Positions 1 through 7,627 of a DNA stretch of 13,824 nt are shown here, piece by piece. The stretch is from Thermoplasmata archaeon (lineage in GTDB: Archaea > Thermoplasmatota > Thermoplasmata > Thermoplasmatales > Thermoplasmataceae), in assembly GCA_021804185.1 (NCBI GenBank), contig JAJZKL010000002.1, forward strand, positions 1 through 13,824. The letters run 5' to 3'. The notes beneath the pieces were generated by a model. The model saw only the letters and a program-made list of their open reading frames with translations, did not search any database and was not told the origin of the DNA. Every line of letters begins with the position of its first letter. The stretch's first letter is position 1. The position numbers and the translations under genes are program-made.

Positions 1-91
1 GAGATCGGAACTGCTCAAGAAAAGGTTCAAGACTTGTGAAGGGCTGTTGAAAACATCATACTGGTATCACAGATTTTCAACGGAGATTTGA
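1..91 (+). CDS. 3' end of an unidentified gene entering from the left edge
   Basis: Frame 2 is open from the window edge to a TGA at 89-91 and encodes about 29 residues, including KRFKTCEGLL and YWYHRF. The basic and aromatic composition could be the C-terminus of a transposase, but the stretch is too short to identify. It would converge on the sugar operon that ends at 251. The other frames close earlier or look less protein-like. This is a tentative partial call. Confidence 0.25.
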   Translation, partial: RSELLKKRFKTCEGLLKTSYWYHRFSTEI

Positions 92-250
92 CAGTCTCCT
101 TCAATTGGAAAATGTTGCCATAGACAAAGGAGGATCCTTCCCTTGGAATCATACTCTTCATAATAAATAATGAAAATAAGATTTGCTATATCACAACTAT
201 ATCAATGGTAAAGAAGAAGAGGAGAAAGTAGCGGGTTAATGTGTTTTGTT
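92..250. other. AT-rich intergenic spacer, possible operon 3' end
   Basis: No gene, strong hairpin or RNA gene is visible. Just past the operon's TAG stop (251-253), the minus strand is pyrimidine-rich at about 208-230 (TTTCTCCTCTTCTTC). Archaeal termination can use such T-rich tracts, but this one is interrupted by C residues, so a terminator is only a guess. Confidence 0.3.
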
Positions 251-1378
251 CTAGTTTATTGCACTCAGGAATTTCTTCCTCTCTGCTTCTTCTTTTTCAA
301 ATCGGTCAACGGATTCAATACCCTCAGACCATTGGGCCAGTATTTTTATCCCCTTTTCAAGGGGGGTAAAATCATTCTTCCCAAAATCTCTTATTAGTAA
401 TGAGATATCTGCAAAATCATGCCTATTATCCCCCGGCCTGAACTCATTGGAAACAGTGGGTCTGATATCTGTCCCCAGTGCCTGGTTTAGCTTGTGCACA
501 ACTTCCAGTAATGAGGTGCCGTTTCCAGTTCCAAGGTTATAAACTCCTGATCCATGATTTAGTGCATTTGCATTCAATCTGGCAACATCCTTCACGTAGA
601 TGTAATCTCTCAATTGTTTTCCATCCTCGAACAGGAACGGGCTGTTCTTATTCTTAATCCTAGAAAGGAAGATCGCCATTACGCCTGTGTATGGGTTGCT
701 TAGGCTCTGCCTTTCCCCATAAACATTGAAGTATCGAAAGGCAACTGTAGGAATTCCCAGTGAATAGGAATAATCCATGGCCAGTCTTTCCGTGGCGTAC
801 TTGGAAAGTGAGTAAGGATTTAGGTTTTGTGGATACTTTGATTCCATAACGCCAGTTGGAACCAAATCTTGTCCACAGACAGGACACTTCACCTCCCACT
901 CCTTCCTTTGAAGTTGTTTAATTGGCCTCACATCAGGAGCCTGCAATCCGTGCTCTTCGCACACATACGACCCCTCGCCATAAAGGCTCTTGGACGAGGC
1001 TACCACAATCTTATTTATGCGCTTCCTGAGTTTCACGTCCTTTGTCAGAAGTTCATACATTAGCGCGGTGCCTGAGACATTTGTATCCACATACTTCTTT
1101 GCTTCCCAGAAGCTCTGGCCAATTCCTACACTGCCTGCAAGGTGAATCACACTGTCCACGTCCTGCAATGCAGCGAGCCAGGACTTGCGATGCCTTATGT
1201 CTCCATGCAAATATTTTGCATCCTTGTTTTTGTATGAAGGTGCCACGCCGCCATGAACCTGATGCTCAAGGTTGTCCATGACTTTGACTTCATATCCGCG
1301 TTTCACAAGCTCATCAACGGTATGGCTTCCAATAAAACCCATTCCTCCTGTTACCAGTATTCTATCCATTGAATTCAT
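251..1378 (-). CDS. NAD-dependent sugar epimerase of the dTDP-L-rhamnose 4-epimerase (Tle/WbiB) type with a Cys-rich insert
   Basis: This is an extended SDR that acts on a nucleotide-linked sugar in the cytoplasm. The N-terminal Rossmann motif is GGMGFIG (residues 11-17). The active site has SSK (128-130) and Y189-x3-K193 (YSLSK). Between the Ser strand and the catalytic Tyr lies an insert of about 50 residues with C140, H143, C165 and C168 (VCEEHG and KCPVCG), which looks like a small zinc-ribbon. I associate this insert with bacterial Tle/WbiB-type 4-epimerases, so that subfamily is preferred over plain GalE. It is the last gene of a four-gene operon, and its ATG overlaps the TGA of the gene before it (1375-1378). 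An in-frame Met at residue 4 is an alternative start. The exact substrate cannot be read from the sequence, and no dTDP-rhamnose genes are present. Confidence 0.8.
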   Translation of the reverse strand: MNSMDRILVTGGMGFIGSHTVDELVKRGYEVKVMDNLEHQVHGGVAPSYKNKDAKYLHGDIRHRKSWLAALQDVDSVIHLAGSVGIGQSFWEAKKYVDTNVSGTALMYELLTKDVKLRKRINKIVVASSKSLYGEGSYVCEEHGLQAPDVRPIKQLQRKEWEVKCPVCGQDLVPTGVMESKYPQNLNPYSLSKYATERLAMDYSYSLGIPTVAFRYFNVYGERQSLSNPYTGVMAIFLSRIKNKNSPFLFEDGKQLRDYIYVKDVARLNANALNHGSGVYNLGTGNGTSLLEVVHKLNQALGTDIRPTVSNEFRPGDNRHDFADISLLIRDFGKNDFTPLEKGIKILAQWSEGIESVDRFEKEEAERKKFLSAIN

Positions 1379-2298
1379 CCTTCCATTTTTGCCTTCAATA
1401 TCTTTCCTATGCCTTCTTCAAGTGAAATCTTCGGAAACCACCCGAGCCCTCGTATCTTAGTAATGTCAGCGGCCCTTCTCTTTGGATCATTTTCCGGCAA
1501 TTCCATGAACTCTATCTCTGAACTGGAGCCAGATATATTTTTCACAATGTGTGCTAAGTCAACGATTGTGGTTTCCTTGTCATTTCCTATGTTGTAAACC
1601 TCGCCAATCTTGCCCTTCTCTATGGTCGTCAGTACTCCGTCGACCGTATCCTGAACGTAAGTAAATGATCTTGTCTGGGATCCATCGCCATATACAGTCA
1701 GTGGCTCATTATTTATGGCCTGTTGAATAAACCTGTCAACGACCCTTCCATAGAAATCCCCGCCTCTCATTCTTGGACCGTACGTGTTAAAGAACCTAAG
1801 TATGATATTCTTCAGGCCATATTGTTTTTCGTAAGCCTTGGTAATGGCATCACCGAATCTCTTTCCCTCATCGTAGGAAGACCTTGATCCTGTGGTACTC
1901 ACAGATCCCAAGTAGTTTTCAGGGGTCGGGACTTGCACGGCATCGCCATAAACCTCTGAAGATGAAGCATATATGTAAAGGGCATCTGAATTAAGCGCGA
2001 TCTCAATGAGATTCTTGGACCCGATTGCATTGGATAATGCCACATCCACGGGGTGAGTCTCCCATTCAACTCTGCTCGCTCTGCTGGCAAAATTGATAAC
2101 CATATCATATCTTTCATTAGTTTGAAATTTAATTACATCTTCTTCAATTATTGAGATCTTATTACCTATGCTGGACAAATTATCTCTTAACCCACTGGCA
2201 AAGTTGTCTAGGATATGCACTTCATAATCTTTCTGGACAAATTTTTCAGCTAGATGCGACCCCAGAAAACCGGCTCCACCTGCAAGCAATACTTTCAT
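1375..2298 (-). CDS. UDP-glucuronate decarboxylase-like SDR (UDP-xylose synthase type)
   Basis: This 307-residue extended SDR has a Rossmann motif GGAGFLG (7-13), the segment ASSSEVYG (111-118), and the signature RSSYDEGKR (139-147) carrying Y142 and K146. The SYDEGKR string is characteristic of UDP-glucuronate decarboxylases (UXS), as is ASRASR followed by a conserved HPV and N further on. UXS converts UDP-glucuronate to UDP-xylose plus CO2 through a 4-keto intermediate. The gene directly upstream encodes a UDP-sugar 6-dehydrogenase, which could supply UDP-glucuronate. It overlaps its neighbours by 4 nt on both sides, implying coupled translation. A related NAD-dependent epimerase with the same signature cannot be excluded. 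The length is normal for the family and no lesion is seen. Confidence 0.78.
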   Translation of the reverse strand: MKVLLAGGAGFLGSHLAEKFVQKDYEVHILDNFASGLRDNLSSIGNKISIIEEDVIKFQTNERYDMVINFASRASRVEWETHPVDVALSNAIGSKNLIEIALNSDALYIYASSSEVYGDAVQVPTPENYLGSVSTTGSRSSYDEGKRFGDAITKAYEKQYGLKNIILRFFNTYGPRMRGGDFYGRVVDRFIQQAINNEPLTVYGDGSQTRSFTYVQDTVDGVLTTIEKGKIGEVYNIGNDKETTIVDLAHIVKNISGSSSEIEFMELPENDPKRRAADITKIRGLGWFPKISLEEGIGKILKAKMEG

Positions 2299-3593
2299 AG
2301 TCTGCCATACCCGTGATATTCAAATCCCAATTTGGTGGCACTTTCCCTGGATATCAACCCTCTTGTATCCAATATTAGCGGCCTCTCTGCCATTCTTGTC
2401 TTGAGAGCTTGCAGGTCAATGTTCTTGTATTCGCCGTGATCGGTCAGCAACAACAGGATATCAGATTTGACAGACGCATCATACAGGTCTTTGGTGATTT
2501 CATATATAGATTCGGATACATATGGGTCAGTCAACATCACATTGAACCCACGCCTATCGAGTTCTGACTTGATCTCATAAGTGGGTGTGAATCTGGTGTC
2601 ATCCGTATCCCCCTTGAACGCGACTCCTGCCACTGTTACCTTTTTGCGCCCTGCTGCGAATGCATTTACAAGTTCCACGATATGGGTGGGTATGGATCTG
2701 TTCACAGAAGTCGCTGCATTCACCATCTGAAGGTTAAGATCTAATTTTCTGAGATGCGCCTTAAGAATAAATGGGTCCTTATTCAGACAAGAGCCACCTA
2801 CGCCGGGTCCTGGAATCATCAGACCAGCATTTCTGGGATAACTCTGCTTGGCTGCATGCAGCAATTCAAGCACATCAACTCCAATTTTTTCAGAAATCAG
2901 GGCAATTTCATTTGTCAAACCAAGGAAAACAAATCTGGAATAGTTGTCCACCATTTTGACCATTTCCGCAGTTTCCGGGCTGGAAACCTGTACTATGTCC
3001 CCGCCCAGAGATCCAATAATCTGTGCCACTATGTCAGAAGTCTCAGAATCAGAGGCGCCAATTATTTTTGGGAGTGAAGTGAAGTCTTTTATAGCCTGCC
3101 CTTCAACCATCCTTTCTGGTGAAAATGCAATACCTATCTGATCAGGAACTTTGAACCCAAAATCCTCAATCTTCTTTCTGACAATCTTATTAGTTGTTCC
3201 GGGTGGAACAGTTGATTTTAGAATGACTATATCGCCATTTCTGATGTTGCCTCTCAGTAGGTCAAGCGCACCATTTAATTGTGAATAATCGATATAGTCA
3301 GTTCCCGGATCATATGGTGTTCCAACAGTAATGATCTTTATCCTGGCATCCTTGAGCTGGTCTGATTCATGGGTGATTTCCAAATTACGAATTATTTCTT
3401 TATTGGACAGAAGTTCATCTACACCGGGTTCATTGATCGGTGTCTTACCTATTTTCAACTTTTTGACCTTTTCCAAGTCTGTGTCGAATCCAATAATAGG
3501 GAACCGGCGTGCAAGTAGCAAGCTCAATGGCAGGCCAACATAACCTAGCCCAATAACGGCTATCTTGTCATTCCCAGGATCAAAGGTCTTCAA
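2295..3593 (-). CDS. UDP-glucose/GDP-mannose dehydrogenase family: nucleotide-sugar 6-dehydrogenase
   Basis: This NAD-dependent enzyme oxidises C6 of a UDP-sugar twice to the uronate. The N-terminal NAD domain shows GLGYVG (15-20) and D37. The middle has STVPPGT (127-133), FSPERMVEG (157-165) and K213. The catalytic loop GPGVGGSC places the thiol at C269, and FKGDTDDTR opens the C-terminal UDP-binding domain. At 432 residues it is full length. The loop mixes features: GPGVGG and SPER resemble the UDP-HexNAc group (WecC/WbpA), whereas GGSC..KD resembles UDP-glucose dehydrogenase. The adjacent UXS-type decarboxylase favours UDP-glucose as substrate, but UDP-GlcNAc or UDP-ManNAc remain possible. 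The gene overlaps both neighbours by 4 nt in a single operon. Confidence 0.88.
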   Translation of the reverse strand: MKTFDPGNDKIAVIGLGYVGLPLSLLLARRFPIIGFDTDLEKVKKLKIGKTPINEPGVDELLSNKEIIRNLEITHESDQLKDARIKIITVGTPYDPGTDYIDYSQLNGALDLLRGNIRNGDIVILKSTVPPGTTNKIVRKKIEDFGFKVPDQIGIAFSPERMVEGQAIKDFTSLPKIIGASDSETSDIVAQIIGSLGGDIVQVSSPETAEMVKMVDNYSRFVFLGLTNEIALISEKIGVDVLELLHAAKQSYPRNAGLMIPGPGVGGSCLNKDPFILKAHLRKLDLNLQMVNAATSVNRSIPTHIVELVNAFAAGRKKVTVAGVAFKGDTDDTRFTPTYEIKSELDRRGFNVMLTDPYVSESIYEITKDLYDASVKSDILLLLTDHGEYKNIDLQALKTRMAERPLILDTRGLISRESATKLGFEYHGYGRL

Positions 3594-4330
3594 GGCGGCA
3601 CCACTCCCTTTTCGTTAATCATGAAATTTTCGGCTTTGAGGTATGAATCCATCGTTCCTACATCCCACCAGTAGTTGATATTAGCAACGTAACCGGAAAG
3701 TTTCTTTTCATCGGCAAGCCGTGGAAAAAGGGTGTTCTCCAGTTTAAACCGTCTTGGAACGAGGTAAGAACTCCTTTGTTCGATGAGCTTACGATCGAAT
3801 ATGTAAAATCCTGTATTGACTAATGCAGGTATCTCATCGGTTCTTGCGGATTTCTCTTCAAATTTTGTTATTCTCGAGTTCTCTCCCAACTGTATCCTTC
3901 CAAATCTCTTTGCCTCCTCCCTGTCTTCAAGTGAGAGGATGGCTATTGTAGCAAGATTCCCTGTTTCCTTGTGTTTCTCATAAAGCTTTGACATATTGAC
4001 ATCAGTGATAATGTCCCCATTCATGACCGCAGCATCTTCGTCCCTGCAAATCTGTTCAAGTGCTAGGGACAAATCACCGCCAGTTTCCCAGCCAAGTCCT
4101 CTGACAACCTTGACATTGTCAATTCCTGTATTCTTAAGATATCTTTCAATGGTCTCCAAGTGCTCAAAGGCAACTATATAGTGAGTCTCAATGTCCAAAC
4201 CTGCCAAATTATTAAGGAGATAGTCGAGAACTGGTTTTCCCTTTACTGGTAGAAGTATCTTTGGCACATAGTAGGAAAGAGGTCTCATCCTTGTGCCGGA
4301 ACCTGCAGCAAGAATTATGGATATCAACAA
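3590..4330 (-). CDS. Sugar-1-phosphate nucleotidyltransferase (RmlA/GalU-like), first gene of the operon
   Basis: This enzyme activates a sugar 1-phosphate with an NTP. The signature LAAGSGTRMRP (8-17) with PK (23-24) binds the NTP. D106 in MNGDII is the expected metal ligand. EEK (158-160), NTGFYIF (172-178) and WDVGT (222-226) match the sugar-binding side of the RmlA/GalU/mannose-1-phosphate guanylyltransferase fold. At 246 residues it is a short, core-only form without a C-terminal acyltransferase-type helix. The nucleotide and sugar cannot be deduced. Making UDP-glucose for the next gene is the simplest role. The start is a TTG at 4330 (or the next codon, TTG at 4327): no ATG precedes the conserved motif at a sensible distance, and a TATA box lies about 23 nt upstream, which suggests a leaderless mRNA. 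Confidence 0.85.
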   Translation of the reverse strand: MLISIILAAGSGTRMRPLSYYVPKILLPVKGKPVLDYLLNNLAGLDIETHYIVAFEHLETIERYLKNTGIDNVKVVRGLGWETGGDLSLALEQICRDEDAAVMNGDIITDVNMSKLYEKHKETGNLATIAILSLEDREEAKRFGRIQLGENSRITKFEEKSARTDEIPALVNTGFYIFDRKLIEQRSSYLVPRRFKLENTLFPRLADEKKLSGYVANINYWWDVGTMDSYLKAENFMINEKGVVPP

Positions 4331-4348
4331 ACTTGGTATATTGATGGA

Positions 4349-4357
4349 ATTTAAATA
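4349..4357 (-). promoter_or_regulatory. TATA box for the minus-strand sugar operon
   Basis: The minus strand reads TATTTAAAT here, centred at 4353. That is about 23 nt before the first TTG (4330) and 26 nt before the second (4327). Archaeal TATA boxes sit about 26 nt before the transcription start, so the mRNA would begin at or next to the start codon. No Shine-Dalgarno sequence is visible. Confidence 0.6.
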
Positions 4358-4512
4358 ATATTCCTAGTTTTATGTGCCTTTTTTTGCATTTGTTCTGTGT
4401 GTTCAGTGGCATTACATGGGATGAGCGCCCTGATAGGGTCAATCCAGAAAAGGCGCTTGCGTCGGTGAGATTAACCATAAAAACAATGAAAAATAGTAAT
4501 GTTAAATCGACA

Positions 4513-4520
4513 GATTTATG
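4513..4520 (+). promoter_or_regulatory. TATA-like box for the GT4 gene
   Basis: GATTTATG is centred at about 4517, 26 nt before the ATG at 4543. No Shine-Dalgarno sequence precedes the ATG, so leaderless transcription is likely. The 212-bp space to the divergent operon holds both promoters and no recognisable gene. Confidence 0.5.
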
Positions 4521-4542
4521 CCTCTTGATAGATGGGTAGCAA

Positions 4543-5562
4543 ATGGAACGCAAGATCGTTGCCATGACTGCCAGCCACATCGAAAGCGGACTTGGAACCT
4601 ATGCTCATGAGGTCTCAAAAGTACTGAATGGAGATATAATCTCACTGGCCCGCGATAGAAAGATCCTCTCTGCAAATTTCGCTGGAGAGGTGAGGAAGGC
4701 AAGGTTCTATCCCCCTATAACCACAGGTTGGTTTATCAATATTAACTTTCCAAGATTTATGTTCCGACTGTATGATCTGAAAAATACTTGGGTGCATTAC
4801 TGCAATCCCATGCTTCCAGTTAATGACCCCGACAAGAGGATTGTTACATTCCTCGACTTTCTCTTTGATTTTCATGGTGAGAAGAAATATCCGTATGATA
4901 TGAGGGTGATTGAAAAGTTCAAGTCGTGTCAGAATGTCATCAGCATCAGTCGCCACACTGCGGATCAGGCAGTGAATTATGGCCTAAGGCAAGAGTTTGC
5001 AGTCATACATCCCGCAGGAGGGGATTTCAAGATATTACCTTCCGCGGAAAGAGGGCCAGAACTCCTAAATAAGAAAGTGGTACTGTCGGTTGGAAGCACA
5101 CTGAGGAGGAAAAATCCCGGCATGATACGTAAAGTCATGCAAGGGCTTGACGATAGCTATGTTCTTGTCAGGGTCGGCAAGCCTTTGGGCGTTGATGGGG
5201 AGATTGTGTATGATCTTGCTCATGCCGATTTCGGGACTCTAAACTACCTTTACAACATAAGTGATGTCCTATTCTACCCCTCACACGATGAGGGTTTTGG
5301 GTACCCTCCTGTGGAAGCCCTGAAGGCTGGCCTACCTTCCGTTGTAAGCGACATCGATGTCTTTCACGAGACAATGCGGGATGCGGCGGTTTATGTTGAT
5401 AAGGATAATGTTGATAGTTGCCTGGCTGGGATAAAGGAAGCAATTGGAACCCGAGAGGAAATTGAAAAGAGACAGGTACCATTGAGGGAATATTACACCC
5501 CGGAAAGGTTCGGAAAGGAAATGCGGGAATTCTACAGGTCCAGGACCGGATTGGATCTTTAA
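4543..5562 (+). CDS. Glycosyltransferase family 4 (GT-B fold)
   Basis: This 339-residue retaining-type glycosyltransferase would transfer a sugar from a nucleotide donor to a growing glycan at the cytoplasmic face of the membrane. The N-terminal acceptor domain has the glycine loop GLGTY (16-20). The donor domain opens with SVGSTLRRKN (182-191) and carries the GT4 E-x7-E signature, E250 and E258, in DEGFGYPPVEALKAG. No signal peptide or membrane segment is apparent. The start is fixed: an in-frame TAG at 4537-4539 lies two codons upstream, and a TATA-like box is centred 26 nt upstream. The gene diverges from the nucleotide-sugar operon. Donor and acceptor sugars cannot be predicted from sequence alone. 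Confidence 0.88.
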   Translation: MERKIVAMTASHIESGLGTYAHEVSKVLNGDIISLARDRKILSANFAGEVRKARFYPPITTGWFININFPRFMFRLYDLKNTWVHYCNPMLPVNDPDKRIVTFLDFLFDFHGEKKYPYDMRVIEKFKSCQNVISISRHTADQAVNYGLRQEFAVIHPAGGDFKILPSAERGPELLNKKVVLSVGSTLRRKNPGMIRKVMQGLDDSYVLVRVGKPLGVDGEIVYDLAHADFGTLNYLYNISDVLFYPSHDEGFGYPPVEALKAGLPSVVSDIDVFHETMRDAAVYVDKDNVDSCLAGIKEAIGTREEIEKRQVPLREYYTPERFGKEMREFYRSRTGLDL

Positions 5563-5699
5563 CAAAGAAGCTTTGAAGAATGCCTTATGGCTGAGCTCCG
5601 CCCATTCATGAAATGTGCCGGAGTTTGAATCAAAATAATAAATTTCAAGTGGAATAAGCTTCAACCCATTCGGGACAAGATACAATACTTCAAACTCAG

Positions 5700-6039
5700 C
5701 TAATCCAGGTAATTATCAACATAACATGTTATCTCATCCTTAAAGCGTCCCCGTCCGTATTTCCTTGAAGTCTCAAGCATTTCCTCCCCCATAGATTTGC
5801 TGCAGTTGCCCATGCTATCCTCAAATTTCACATACAGGTCACCCAAATCTGATTAGACTAGATTTGAGGGCAGGCCCTCTCTTGCCTCGCCGTCATATGG
5901 GACAAGAGGAATGCAGCCTGCACTCATTACTTCCAGTTTGCTTGCCGAGAACGCCTCTCCCGTGGTGGAGTGCAGATAAATCGTGGACATCCTGAGATAT
6001 TTTCTTTTGTCCTCCTCTGAGGCATTGGGCACTATTTCT
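5700..6039 (-). pseudogene. 3' remnant of a second GT4 glycosyltransferase, cut by the IS and carrying a nonsense codon
   Basis: Read from 6039 downward on the minus strand, the frame gives LEIVPNASEEDKRKYL, then IYLHSTTGEAFSASKLEVMSAG and IPLVPYDGEAREG. This is the donor half of a GT4 enzyme, with the E-x7-E pair in GEAFSASKLEVMSAG. An in-frame TAA at 5853-5855 interrupts it. The same frame then continues for about 50 codons (DLYVKFEDSM and RFKDEITCYV) to a natural-looking TAG at 5700-5702. The 5' half is missing: the homology stops exactly at the left inverted repeat of the IS (6040) and does not resume beyond its right end at 7559, so IS insertion was accompanied or followed by loss of the upstream part. 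The product must be non-functional. Confidence 0.75.
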
Positions 6040-6070
6040 AACCTTAACTCCGCAACTTTTTAGGGAATAT
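6040..6070 (+). repeat. Left terminal inverted repeat of the IS4-type element
   Basis: It begins AACCTTAACTCCG and ends GGAATAT. It pairs with the complement of 7529-7559 at 23 of 31 positions. The transposase TAA stop (6044-6046) lies inside it. Similarity stops sharply at 6039, which sets the element boundary. Confidence 0.75.
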
Positions 6071-7480
6071 ATTGGTTCCCAGCTGTTCGTCAAGCTTTGC
6101 CGATGATGCAGGTATTTCTGGCACAATGGACCTCTTCCCGTCCGTGATCTCACAGACTCTGGAAAACCTGAGCAGGGCATCCCTCACCGAAACCCTGTCC
6201 GTTAAGTCCGCTGCCCTGATGGGCACAAATATGGAATAGTACGGGTACAGCGAGAGGAATGACACAAAAACGTATCCACTTATGGAATCATCATCCCTGA
6301 GGTATGACTTGTCGTTCTCAAGCTCACTCTTCATAATATCTAACGCCTGCTCTATCTCCTTCCGATGCTTATACATCATGTATATGGACCGCGGGCCATC
6401 CCTGATGTTGGACAGGATGGAGATCTTCCCGAACATCGCTGATGCCTCATCATACTGTCTCTGTTTCCTCTTCCCCTGTGAAATGAGGGATATGAAGTTG
6501 TTGGATTCCTTTGCCATGAGTGACTGGTCCTGGAACATGTATATCCGATACCCGTCATGATTGGAGAATCCGCACAGTATCCCCTGGCCACGGTACATGA
6601 AACTGGAGATCAGCCTCATGCCGTAATCGATCAGATCGGAATTGCGCCTGAGCGGCATGATAAACTTCATCTCAGACGACATGAGTTCGGCAATATCATA
6701 GGAGGCAAATCCCCTGTCCTGTAGGAGAATACCATGGAAACTGATCTCCTCCAGGACATTCCTCAGCGATTTCACGTCCCTCACCGACCCGTCAAGGGAC
6801 TCGAGGAACACGGGTCTGTACTGATCGAGATCGAAGACCATGGCCATGTTGATCTGCGGCATGTATTCATGATCGGCATTGTGGCCCTTCTGTGCCATGT
6901 TTATGTTCTCAGACCTCGAGAAGATGGATGAGAGATCCAATGCCAGCTTGCTGGAAAAACTCATCATATCTGAGAAGAAATCTTACTGGATCCCCATGTC
7001 TGAACCCGTTTCCCTGAGGAGCTCAGTCAGGGAATTTGGTGAAAGATACGTCTGTATCTGTGTGGACAGGTGAAGCTTCTCCCACCTCTCCTTCACGGAT
7101 TTCAGCGGAACGGAATCAATGAGCCTCACCACGGACAGTGCATACAGGGATTCCCATCTGTCCGGGAAATGTTTCCTCAGTGCCGGGAGAAGATCGCCGG
7201 AGAGTGAATGTACGAGGCGTGAATTCCCGTACTCATACACAGTCCTCCGGGCATGATGCGCTTCAATCACGCCCTTCTCCGTGATCCTGCCTTGTATTCT
7301 GACACTTTCCTTGGCCCATGGGTATCCCGTCATAATTTAACGTGGAATGGTACAGGTAATAATTTCCGTTCAGCACCTTGACCTTGAACGGTATGTTGCG
7401 CTTTGTCTTCTCTTCCCCAAGGATCTTTGCCCCCCACTCTTCAATATTTCGAACGGACTTTTAGAGAGAGATAGATTCAT
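6044..7480 (-). pseudogene. IS4-family transposase with two frameshifts and one nonsense codon
   Basis: The C-terminal 307-residue part (6044-6967) contains the catalytic set: D11 (ALDLSS), D84 (LLQDRG) and the IS4 hallmark Y199-x2-R202-x3-E206-x6-K213. The region before it (6986-7333, with RIQGRITEKGV) is in the same frame and separated only by a TAA at 6983-6985. Upstream, FKVKVLNGNYYLYHSTLNYDG lies in another frame, so a 1-nt shift is needed near 7320. A further shift near the six-C run at 7430-7435 would link it to an ATG at 7480 (MNLSLSKSPFEILK). Rejoined, the protein would be roughly 475 residues, a plausible family size. With three separate lesions this is decay, not programmed frameshifting. 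Confidence 0.82.
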
Positions 7481-7528
7481 CTATACATGAAAAACGGAAT
7501 GACAGGTTTCTCAGGAAAATTAACTATC

Positions 7529-7559
7529 ATATTCCTTGAAGTTCTACGCAGTTAAGGTT
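7529..7559 (-). repeat. Right terminal inverted repeat of the IS4-type element
   Basis: Read on the minus strand it begins AACCTTAACTGCG and ends GGAATAT, matching the left end at 23 of 31 positions. It ends 40 bp before the gmd TATA box, so the gmd core promoter lies outside the element. Confidence 0.75.
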
Positions 7560-7598
7560 TTCAATCCTTGGCAACAAACTGGACTAAATGAACAATAG

Positions 7599-7605
7599 TT
7601 TAAAA
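7599..7605 (+). promoter_or_regulatory. TATA box of gmd
   Basis: TTTAAAA is centred at 7602, exactly 26 nt before the gmd ATG (7628), with no Shine-Dalgarno sequence in between. A leaderless transcript is expected. The box lies just outside the IS right end. Confidence 0.6.
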
Positions 7606-7627
7606 GCTCCAAATCAATTTATACTGA

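Larger units (their letters stand above)
6040..7559 (-). mobile_element. Decayed IS4-type insertion sequence, 1520 bp
   Basis: The element is bounded by imperfect inverted repeats (6040-6070 and 7529-7559) that match at 23 of 31 ungapped positions, including a perfect outer AACCTTAACT and inner GGAATAT. Between them lies one minus-strand DDE transposase reading region with several lesions. The outer flanks (ACTATTTCT on the left, TTCAATCCT on the right) do not match, so no target duplication survives. The left repeat coincides with the transposase stop codon. Ends, length and the YREK motif agree with the IS4 family. It is probably immobile unless a related transposase acts in trans. Confidence 0.8.

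Noticed and set aside
4212..4580. Minus-strand frame across the divergent promoter region
   Set aside because: It covers both TATA boxes and overlaps two supported genes; the composition is not protein-like.
5332..5685. Minus-strand 117-codon frame across the end of the GT4 gene
   Set aside because: Most of it is antisense to a well-supported glycosyltransferase. Only the part outside that gene is kept, as a weak relic finding.
5893..6180. Minus-strand 95-codon frame over the IS left end
   Set aside because: It is an out-of-frame shadow of the transposase C-terminus and the glycosyltransferase relic. The neighbouring frame gives recognisable GT4 sequence.
6983..7435. Programmed frameshifting in the IS4-type transposase
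   Set aside because: Some IS use frameshifting, but an in-frame TAA in addition to two shifts points to decay.
6029..7570. Target duplication around the IS4-type element
   Set aside because: The 9-12 bp outside the two ends do not match.
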